Origin: an uncultured bacterium
Lineage (GTDB): Bacteria; Cyanobacteriota; Vampirovibrionia; Gastranaerophilales; Gastranaerophilaceae
Reading direction: 5' to 3'
Assembly (NCBI GenBank): GCA_902772945.1
Contig: CACYCU010000009.1
Span: forward strand, 1-8,815
Length of the DNA stretch: 8,815 bases
Shown here: in pieces, positions 1-5,781 of the stretch
Numbering within the stretch: the first letter of the stretch is position 1
Layout: every line of letters begins with the position of its first letter
Translations under genes and position numbers: made by a program
The notes under the pieces: model-generated
Databases searched by the model: none
The model's input: the letters and a program-made list of their open reading frames with translations, nothing else
What the model was told of the DNA's origin: nothing

Positions 1-310
1 ATTCACTAATAATTTGTAAAAGCTCAACCTATTGGTGTGTAAACTCACTTCGTTCAAACAATACACACCTTTGTTAATGTTTCGCTTCCAATTATTGTTC
101 ATTCCGCTATCGTCGCTTTTTTATATTTGCGACCTTTAACGTAGTGAACAATGTTTGCAACACAATTTCAGAGCGAAATTTGTTTGAGCGTAGCTATTTC
201 GCTTTAGGTGGAGCATTACAATTGATGTGAACGAAGTTGCAGGTCGAAGTTTCTTTGGTGTCTTTCTTTTCGATAAAAGAAAGACACTGCAGGGGGCAGG
301 GGCGGCATAA
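1..310. other. Dyad-rich intergenic region; possible structured RNA or repeat element
   Basis: No reading frame of useful length or recognisable product is present on either strand, and the base composition looks richer in G+C than the genes that follow. The region holds several perfect inverted repeats: 34-41 with 62-69 (GGTGTGTA/TACACACC), 94-101 with 145-152 (ATTGTTCA/TGAACAAT) with 112-116/129-133 (GTCGC/GCGAC) nested inside, 172-179 with 196-203 (AGCGAAAT/ATTTCGCT), and 258-270 with 275-287. A 10-bp long-range pair, 47-56 with 228-237 (ACTTCGTTCA/TGAACGAAGT), would enclose the second and third hairpins. I see no tRNA-like fold and no hairpin with a U-tract. It could be a structured RNA, the remains of a dispersed repeat, or the 3' region of a gene to the left of the window. 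I do not recognise the family. Confidence 0.45.
258..287. repeat. 13-bp perfect inverted repeat with CGAT loop
   Basis: GTGTCTTTCTTTT (258-270) and AAAAGAAAGACAC (275-287) are exact reverse complements separated by four bases. Two G-T pairs (257/288 and 256/289) could extend the stem. No T-tract follows on either strand, so it is not a standard intrinsic terminator. A G-rich stretch (292-305) follows directly. The pyrimidine-arm/purine-arm hairpin after TTCTTTGG resembles, from memory, dispersed intergenic repeats in other bacteria; that resemblance is not verified. The structure itself is certain and its role is not. Confidence 0.85.
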
Positions 311-365
311 GCCCAGTATATAAAAAGATAAGTTTATTTTTTAATTACTGATAACATGTTTTATG

Positions 366-371
366 TATAAT
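366..371 (+). promoter_or_regulatory. Candidate -10 box of rsmI (leaderless transcript)
   Basis: A perfect TATAAT ends six bases before the ATG at 378, which is the normal distance from a -10 box to the transcription start. No convincing -35 hexamer sits 17 bases upstream (AATTAC at 343-348). No Shine-Dalgarno site precedes either ATG (363 or 378). Together these suggest a transcript that begins at or next to the start codon. The region is AT-rich, so a chance TATAAT is possible. Confidence 0.4.
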
Positions 372-377
372 AATCTT

Positions 378-1184
378 ATGAAAGAATATGATTTTTATAT
401 TGTACCCACGCCTATCGGAAATTTGGGAGATATAACTCAAAGAGCAATAGAAACCTTAAAAAAAGTAGATATAATTGCTTGTGAAGATATGCGAGTTACA
501 CAAAAATTGCTTAATCATTTTGAAATAAAAACAAAATGTGTTTCATATCACAAATTTAATGAAAAAGAGAGAATTGATTATTTTTTAAATATACTTAGTG
601 AAGGTAAAAAAATTGCACTTGTGTCAGATGCCGGAACTCCTTTGTTTTGCGATCCGGGAGCGATTATTGTAAAAGAATTAAGAAAAAATAATTATTCAGT
701 AACCTCTCTTGCTGGAGCAAATGCTGTTGCAACATTTCTATCTCAAGTTGCAAGGGAAGACGAAGATTTCTTTTTTGCCGGCTTTTTGCCAAGAACAAAA
801 AATCAAATTCAAGAAATTTTAAAAAAATATCAATCAACAGATATTGTATTTTATGAATCCCCAAACAGAATTTTAAATACATTGAAATTTATAAAAGAAA
901 TTAGACCTAATTCAAAAATTGCTCTTGCAAGAGAGTTGACTAAAGTCTTTGAAGAAGTCGTTATTGATTCTGCTGACAAAGTTTTAGAATATTTTGAAAA
1001 AAATATTCTAAAGGGTGAGATTGTTGCAATGGTGTTTAGAGAGAATACTCCCCAAGAAGATTTGGACCTTCAGGAAAAAATTTCGACATTAAAAAACAAG
1101 GGTTTCAAGGCAAAAGAAATTTCCGTAATTTTGTCTGAATTATATGGTTTAAATAAAAATGATATTTATAAAATGTGTATCTAG
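378..1184 (+). CDS. rsmI: 16S rRNA (cytidine(1402)-2'-O)-methyltransferase RsmI
   Basis: RsmI uses S-adenosylmethionine to methylate the 2'-hydroxyl of C1402 in the decoding centre of 16S rRNA, in the cytoplasm. The 268-residue product has the tetrapyrrole-methylase fold with clear family motifs: VPTPIGNLGDIT (9-20), ACEDMRVTQKLL (34-45), SYHKFNE (56-62), LVSDAGTPLFCDPG (81-94), then FFAGFLPR, VFYESPNR and LARELTKVFEE. The C-terminus (about 237-268) matches the small helix-turn-helix domain of full-length RsmI, so the gene is complete. Two family positions differ: EDM instead of the usual EDT, and AGANA where PGxSA is common. An in-frame ATG at 363 would add five residues, but 378 puts the conserved motif at the usual distance from the N-terminus and fits the -10 box. 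The gene converges on the GntR-type gene; the two stop codons overlap. Confidence 0.95.
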   Translation: MKEYDFYIVPTPIGNLGDITQRAIETLKKVDIIACEDMRVTQKLLNHFEIKTKCVSYHKFNEKERIDYFLNILSEGKKIALVSDAGTPLFCDPGAIIVKELRKNNYSVTSLAGANAVATFLSQVAREDEDFFFAGFLPRTKNQIQEILKKYQSTDIVFYESPNRILNTLKFIKEIRPNSKIALARELTKVFEEVVIDSADKVLEYFEKNILKGEIVAMVFRENTPQEDLDLQEKISTLKNKGFKAKEISVILSELYGLNKNDIYKMCI

Positions 1185-2296
1185 TTATTATAATCTTCAG
1201 TATATTTAGGATTAACAGCTATCCATTTGTATGTTTGTTCTTCGGTTTCAGGAATATCTATTACAAATGTTCCGCCATATCTGCCTCTTGAAAATGCTAG
1301 ATATCCTTCTTTTGCAAGATTATGAAAAGCCTTTCTTATTGTGTTAGGGCTTAAATCAAGCTGTTTTGACAGTTCCAATATAGAAGGAAGTTTTTCTCCT
1401 ATTTGATAATTCTCAGCTATCATTTTTCTTATATTATTTTGAGTTTTTTCGTAGTAATAAAACGCAGTTTCCGGAGCTGAAGCAAAGATTGATGTTTCTT
1501 TTTTATCAGAAACACTGTTTGGCATTTTTACTACAGTCGTTCCGTATCTGCCTCGTCTTGCAAGCAATATTCCTTCGTCAATAAGAACTTTTAATGCATC
1601 GTGAATTGTTTTAATACTTACTGATAATTTTTCAGACAAAGTAGAATGTGCAGGAATTCTATCTCCTGTTTTCAGATTGTTAGTAATATATGATTTTAAA
1701 TCGCTTTCAACTTTTTTAACAAGAGTGCTGTTTTCTGTATCTTCTAAACTAAAGTCTATATTTTTTATTACCCATCCGGTTTCTTCGGAGTTTTTAAATT
1801 TGTGTTCAATGATCCCTGATGCATTTAATGATTCTAATGCCAGGCGTGTTGTATTTACTGAACTGCCTATCATACTGGAAATATTTCTTGTAGATGGCAA
1901 AGAATCTCCGATTTTGTAATTATTGTTTAGTATATGTTTTTTTATTGCATTTATTGCCATTTCTCGTTTAGAGGTTAATTTTCGCAGTTGTTCTTCCGTG
2001 TTTCTGTCTCTTACGATTGTGCCAATACATTGTTTGGATTCCACGTATCCGAGGTCTTCAATATATCTCAATGCATTTTGAATAGTGCCGATACTAACAC
2101 CGAGCATATATGCGAGATCGGGTTTGGCGGGTAAAAGAGTATTTGGTTTAACTTTTTTATTATTTTCTATAACATTAGTTAGCCATTTCCCAATAGTTAC
2201 GGCTTTTGATTCTTTTATATTTTTTAAATCAGGAAGTGAATTGTTTATATCTTCAATTCCGACTTGACTAAGGCTTGATTTTGTTACGTACTTCAT
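1181..2296 (-). CDS. GntR-type transcriptional regulator with four tandem winged-helix domains
   Basis: The 371-residue protein reads as four successive GntR-like winged helices at about residues 32-97, 111-180, 192-257 and 283-348. Each has the family pattern of a first helix, a G-x-x-[LI]-P turn (LLPAKPDLA, SLPSTRNIS, RIPAHSTLS, KLPSILELS), a recognition helix (VSIGTIQNAL, SSVNTTRLAL, VSIKTIHDAL, LSPNTIRKAF), a [DE]-x-G-[YI]-[LV] type segment and a wing. Copies 3 and 4 share RGRYG in the wing; the wings of copies 1 and 2 have diverged. There is no FCD, UTRA or aminotransferase effector domain, no membrane segment and no signal peptide, so it is probably a cytoplasmic DNA-binding protein. 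The usual GntR protein has one winged helix plus a ligand domain. The ATG at 2296 is chosen because the GTG at 2302 lies inside the ribosome-binding site. The gene is divergent from pheT. Its target and signal are unknown. Confidence 0.85.
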   Translation of the reverse strand: MKYVTKSSLSQVGIEDINNSLPDLKNIKESKAVTIGKWLTNVIENNKKVKPNTLLPAKPDLAYMLGVSIGTIQNALRYIEDLGYVESKQCIGTIVRDRNTEEQLRKLTSKREMAINAIKKHILNNNYKIGDSLPSTRNISSMIGSSVNTTRLALESLNASGIIEHKFKNSEETGWVIKNIDFSLEDTENSTLVKKVESDLKSYITNNLKTGDRIPAHSTLSEKLSVSIKTIHDALKVLIDEGILLARRGRYGTTVVKMPNSVSDKKETSIFASAPETAFYYYEKTQNNIRKMIAENYQIGEKLPSILELSKQLDLSPNTIRKAFHNLAKEGYLAFSRGRYGGTFVIDIPETEEQTYKWIAVNPKYTEDYNN

Positions 2297-2299
2297 ACA

Positions 2300-2306
2300 C
2301 ACCTCT
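2300..2306 (-). promoter_or_regulatory. Ribosome-binding site that decides the GntR-type gene start
   Basis: On the minus strand AGAGGTG precedes TGT ATG, with a short spacing to the ATG at 2296. The in-frame GTG (2302-2300) is the 3' end of this motif and has no such site of its own, so ATG is the better start. Confidence 0.7.
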
Positions 2307-2344
2307 TATGATACACTATTTATAAAAAAACATCAAGAATAATT

Positions 2345-2394
2345 TTGCTAGTTTGTAAAGGTTATTTTACAATCAAAATATTTTGTACTAGAAT
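2345..2394 (+). promoter_or_regulatory. Candidate pheT promoters with overlapping inverted repeat
   Basis: Two overlapping sigma-70-type promoters fit: TTGCTA (2345-2350), 17 bp, TACAAT (2368-2373); and TTTACA (2366-2371), 17 bp, TAGAAT (2389-2394). The second would give a very short leader of about 13 nt. A perfect inverted repeat TTGTAAA/TTTACAA (2353-2359 and 2366-2372, 6-bp spacer) covers the spacer and -10 of the first and the -35 of the second, so a protein bound there would block both. GntR proteins often bind sites with a GTA/TAC half-site pattern, which makes the divergent regulator a candidate binder; that is inference. No T-box or attenuator-like leader is present. A minus-strand promoter for the divergent gene could not be placed with confidence. 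Confidence 0.45.
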
Positions 2395-2413
2395 TAGGAG
2401 AGAGGTATAAAAC

Positions 2414-4879
2414 ATGCAAGTATCATTAAATTGGCTTAACGAATTCGTAGATTTATCGGATATAGAAGTGGAACAAATTGCTCATGAACTTACAATGAGC
2501 GGATTGGAAGTAGAAGAAATAGAAGAAGTAAAACCAAAATTTACTAATATACAAACTGTAAAAATAGAAAAAATTGATGCTCATCCAAATTCGGACAGAC
2601 TTCATTTGGTTACTGTAAATACAAAAAACGGAAACAAGACTGTAGTATGCGGGGCACAAAATATTCAAGAGGGGCAAATTGTTCCTTACGCTTCAGTCGG
2701 CTCGCAAGTTTTGGACAGAAAAACCGGTGAAATGTTTACATTAACTCCTGCTGTTATAAGAGGTGTAGAATCTCAAGGGATGCTTTGTTCAGCTGACGAG
2801 CTCGGAGTTTCCGAAAGAAACTATCAGGAAGAAGACGGCATTTTGATACTTAACAGAATTTTTCCAAATGTGACAGTCGGAGAAAATGTTGAGCAAGTTT
2901 TAGGATTTGATAAGGATTATGTCTTGAATGTTGCACCTACTGCAAACAGAGGCGATCAAATGTCAGTTATTGGTGTCGCAAGAGAGTTGAGTGCTATATT
3001 TAACAAGCCGTTGAATTTTTCTCCGCTTGTGTCTACAAAAGATTTGTCTACTGATTCTTTTAAAGTGGAAATTATAGATAACGATGTTTGCAAATACTAT
3101 TCTTTAGGTATTTTGAAAGATGTAACAATAAAACCTTCACCGAATTGGATGCAGAAAAGACTTATTGCATCAGGTGTAAGAGCAATTAACAATATTGTCG
3201 ATATTACAAACTATGTTATGCTTGAATACGGAACACCTTTTCATGCGTTCGATTTTGATAAATTAAACGGCTATTTGTGCGTTAGACGTGCAAAAGAAGG
3301 TGAAAAAATTGTCACTTTAGATGGTGTTGAAAGAAATTTAACACATGACAGTATCTTGATAGCCTCAAAAGAGGAAGGTGTTTGTCTTGCCGGAGTGTTT
3401 GGCGGTCAAAATTCCGAAATTGATGATAATACAAAGAATATTGCACTTGAGGCTGCATATTTTACTCCTCAAAGTAACAGGAAAAGCTCTCGTAGCGTAG
3501 GATATAAGAGTGAAGCTTGTTCTCGATATGAAAGAGGAGTTGACATCGAAGCTATTAAGCCCGCCTTAATGCGTGCAATGCAGCTTATGGTAGAACTTGC
3601 TGATGCGAAAATTGAAGGAGTTGTTGAAACAGGAAACAATAAGCTTGAACCTGTTGATATAACACTCAGATATGCTCAAATTAAAAGAATTTTGGGATGC
3701 GATATTGCACCAGAAAAATGTATAACAATTTTAGAAAATTTAGGTTTTGAAAAACTCGGTGATAACGCTGCCGCTGCAAAATTCAGAGTTCCTTCATACA
3801 GAGCGGGAGATGTTACACGTGAAATTGATTTGATAGAAGAAATTTCAAGAATTAACGGGTTTGATAAAATAACACCGACATTACCAAATAAAAATCAGAC
3901 ACCTGAAATTTCTTTGGAAGAAAAAGTTATAAAAAAAGTTAATGAATTAATGCTTTCTTCCGGTTTAGATGAAATTATCACAAGTTCATTGATTGGTAAA
4001 CCTTTGCTGGACAGGTTTATGATTTCTTATGATGATTCGAAATCGGTAAAGGTTCTTAATTCTGCAAGTGAAGAATGTACAATGCTAAGACAAGGTATGG
4101 CTGCAAGTGTTCTAAATTGTTTGAAAAACAATTGGGACAATGGTCAAAAAACATTCTGGGCATACGAAATTGGTAAAAAATATATTCTTGACGGTGAAAT
4201 TGATGAAAAACATACAGGTGTAAAAGAATCCAGAGTTCTGGCAGGTGTTTTAACAGGCGATGTTGAAAATTCAAAATGGCAGGTAAAATCAGAAACCGAT
4301 TTTTATACTCTAAAGGGTGTAATTGAAAAGTTGTTTGAAGAACTTGATGTAACAAAAAGAATAAAATTGAGCGCTTGTGACGATATTGATTACATGCACC
4401 CGTACAGAAGTGCAAAAGTCAATGTTTTGGGTAAAAATTTGACTTGTATCGGATATTTTGGACAAATTCATCCGATTTTGAAGGATAAAATGAAAATAAA
4501 AGGTCAGGATGTCTTTATTTTTGAGATTGATCTTGAGGCGATAATTGAAATTGTTAAAGAAAAAACTCCAAGATATAAAAAACTACCTCAATTCCCTGAA
4601 GTAAAAAGAGATTTGGCTTTTGTAATTAATGAAGACGTGTCTTTTGATGATATTCAAAAAGTAATAAAGAGTTCTATCCAACAAAATATATTCAAAGGCA
4701 GTGAAGTTTTTGATGTGTATCAGGGAGAAAATATTGAAGCCGGATTTAAGAGTCTTGCATTTCGTATAAAAATGCAGGATGAAAATTCAACTTTGACAGA
4801 TGAAATTATTGATCGTCAGATGAATAATTTACGTGCAAAACTCCAAAAAACTTATGAACAAATTACATTCAGAGAATAA
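2414..4879 (+). CDS. pheT: Phenylalanine--tRNA ligase beta subunit
   Basis: PheT is the large subunit of the alpha2-beta2 cytoplasmic enzyme that charges tRNA-Phe; it binds the tRNA and edits misacylated Tyr-tRNA-Phe. The 821-residue product is full length for the bacterial type. It shows an N-terminal strand-helix module (MQVSLNWLNEFVDL), the EMAP-II/OB tRNA-binding fold (about 45-136, with AHPNSDRLHLV and VVCGAQN), the B3/B4 editing module (about 210-390, with RAINNIVDITNYVMLEYGTP, AGVFGG and YERGVD at 372-377), the B5 domain (about 413-490, with the magnesium-site pattern D466, D472, E475, E476), the catalytic-like module and the FDX-ACB anticodon-binding domain (about 720-821). AGGAG/AGAGG (2396-2405) precedes the ATG. 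pheS is not adjacent: the upstream neighbour is the divergent regulator and the downstream one is an unrelated secreted protein. Confidence 0.97.
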   Translation: MQVSLNWLNEFVDLSDIEVEQIAHELTMSGLEVEEIEEVKPKFTNIQTVKIEKIDAHPNSDRLHLVTVNTKNGNKTVVCGAQNIQEGQIVPYASVGSQVLDRKTGEMFTLTPAVIRGVESQGMLCSADELGVSERNYQEEDGILILNRIFPNVTVGENVEQVLGFDKDYVLNVAPTANRGDQMSVIGVARELSAIFNKPLNFSPLVSTKDLSTDSFKVEIIDNDVCKYYSLGILKDVTIKPSPNWMQKRLIASGVRAINNIVDITNYVMLEYGTPFHAFDFDKLNGYLCVRRAKEGEKIVTLDGVERNLTHDSILIASKEEGVCLAGVFGGQNSEIDDNTKNIALEAAYFTPQSNRKSSRSVGYKSEACSRYERGVDIEAIKPALMRAMQLMVELADAKIEGVVETGNNKLEPVDITLRYAQIKRILGCDIAPEKCITILENLGFEKLGDNAAAAKFRVPSYRAGDVTREIDLIEEISRINGFDKITPTLPNKNQTPEISLEEKVIKKVNELMLSSGLDEIITSSLIGKPLLDRFMISYDDSKSVKVLNSASEECTMLRQGMAASVLNCLKNNWDNGQKTFWAYEIGKKYILDGEIDEKHTGVKESRVLAGVLTGDVENSKWQVKSETDFYTLKGVIEKLFEELDVTKRIKLSACDDIDYMHPYRSAKVNVLGKNLTCIGYFGQIHPILKDKMKIKGQDVFIFEIDLEAIIEIVKEKTPRYKKLPQFPEVKRDLAFVINEDVSFDDIQKVIKSSIQQNIFKGSEVFDVYQGENIEAGFKSLAFRIKMQDENSTLTDEIIDRQMNNLRAKLQKTYEQITFRE

Positions 4880-4925
4880 TTATTAATAATGAACAAAAAT
4901 ATAGAAATATCGTTTTATTAATAAA
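4880..4925. repeat. Two copies of the palindrome TTATTAATAA
   Basis: The self-complementary 10-mer TTATTAATAA occurs at 4880-4889, directly after the pheT stop, and at 4915-4924, directly before the ribosome-binding site of the next gene. The second copy extends to a 12-bp palindrome (4914-4925). The starts are 35 bp apart. The short gap has no terminator. They could be operator half-sites, but AT-rich sequence yields such palindromes by chance. Confidence 0.4.
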
Positions 4926-4935
4926 GGGAGAAAAT

Positions 4936-5583
4936 ATGAAAAAGTTTTTGTTAATATTTGCAATGCTGTTGTTAGTGCCGATTTGTGCATACAGTGCTGA
5001 TAAGATAGTTCCTGAATATGTAAGTTTGGAATATAATAATACTTTTGGTCTTTATCAGGCTCCGAGTGAATTGATGATTTATAAGGAACCTGCTGAAGAT
5101 TCAAATTTGCTATACAGTATCAGCTGGATAGGTTCAAAAATATATCCCGAAGGTGTTAATCCAAAAGAGCTTTTTGTGGTATATTTGCCTGAAAAAAATC
5201 TCGGAATGCTCGCTGTAACTGATGAAACAGAAGATTGGGTTGAAGTTATATATAATAACAGTACAGGTTCAAAAGGCTGGATAAAAAAAGATGATCCGTA
5301 CAGGTTTATGACTTGGGTAATGTTTTATAATATGTACGGACGAAAATATGGCTTGAAAATGTTGAAAGAAATTCCGGCTTTTGCAAAAGATTTGCATTCA
5401 TCTACCGAGGATAATTCTCAAATTGTGGGAACAATCAATATGCCTCAAAAAATTAACCTTACCGCAATAAAGGGTAATTGGGCTTTGGTCAGTGTTTTTG
5501 ATATTGACAAAACTCCAAAGACCGGTTATGTCAGATGGCGTTCTGATAACGGTATAAAATACTATTTTCCTGATATAAAATAA
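4936..5583 (+). CDS. Secreted protein with two SH3b-like domains
   Basis: The 215-residue product begins with a Sec signal peptide: MKK, a hydrophobic core (residues 4-16) and a likely cleavage after S20 or A21 (AYSA-D). Cys17 is not in a lipobox (VPIC lacks the small residues before Cys), so it is probably not a lipoprotein. The mature part looks like two SH3b-type beta folds: about 42-118, from SELMIYKEP to GSKGWIKKDD, and about 150-208, ending in TGYVRWRSDNG; both end in the G-[WY]-[IV] signature. SH3b domains commonly bind peptidoglycan or cell-surface peptides. No catalytic domain is attached, so a wall-binding or adaptor role outside the cytoplasmic membrane is the cautious reading. GGGAG (4926-4930) precedes the ATG by five bases. 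It lies 56 bp after pheT and could be cotranscribed with it. The specific function is unknown. Confidence 0.7.
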   Translation: MKKFLLIFAMLLLVPICAYSADKIVPEYVSLEYNNTFGLYQAPSELMIYKEPAEDSNLLYSISWIGSKIYPEGVNPKELFVVYLPEKNLGMLAVTDETEDWVEVIYNNSTGSKGWIKKDDPYRFMTWVMFYNMYGRKYGLKMLKEIPAFAKDLHSSTEDNSQIVGTINMPQKINLTAIKGNWALVSVFDIDKTPKTGYVRWRSDNGIKYYFPDIK

Positions 5584-5702
5584 AATATTACGAATTGTTA
5601 AAGATACTTTTTATTTGCCTAAACTCCTTATATAGAGAGACTTTCAGTATCCTTTGTTTGTTCTGTTGATTTTATTATTTTGTCAATTTTTTTAAGCAAA
5701 AT

Positions 5703-5765
5703 GTGTTTATTTATACATAGGGAAGATTAAAACTCATGTGTTTTAATCAAAAGGGAAATAAACAC
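5703..5765 (+). promoter_or_regulatory. Nested hairpin in the 5' leader of the LysM-like protein gene
   Basis: An outer 10-bp perfect stem, GTGTTTATTT (5703-5712) with AAATAAACAC (5756-5765), encloses an inner 9-bp perfect stem, GATTAAAAC (5725-5733) with GTTTTAATC (5740-5748), which has a 6-base loop containing CATG. The internal loop is 12 bases on the left and 7 on the right, and each side carries an AGGG motif. The structure ends 3 bases before the purine-rich AAAAGGGG ribosome-binding site (5767-5774) of the gene starting at 5782. No U-tract follows, so it is not a terminator. It may stabilise the mRNA, control ribosome access or be an operator in DNA. The promoter upstream could not be located; TTGTCA at 5680-5685 has no well-spaced -10. 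Confidence 0.6.
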
Positions 5766-5781
5766 GAAAAGGGGAAAGATT

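Noticed and set aside
292..305. Possible G-quadruplex in the G-rich tract
   Set aside because: Only two long G-runs and two-base remnants are present, not four runs of three or more.
2297..2302. GTG at 2302 as start of the GntR-type gene
   Set aside because: It is part of the AGAGGTG ribosome-binding site that serves the ATG at 2296.
2297..2413. T-box or attenuator controlling pheT
   Set aside because: The leader is too short, with no stem I, no specifier region and no terminator hairpin.
4970..5000. Lipoprotein signal at Cys17 of the SH3b protein
   Set aside because: The residues before the cysteine (V-P-I) do not fit a lipobox, while a signal peptidase I site follows a few residues later.
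5600..5655. Terminator after the SH3b gene formed by AAAGATACT and AGTATCCTTT
   Set aside because: The arms are interrupted by a bulge, the loop is about 37 bases and no U-tract follows.
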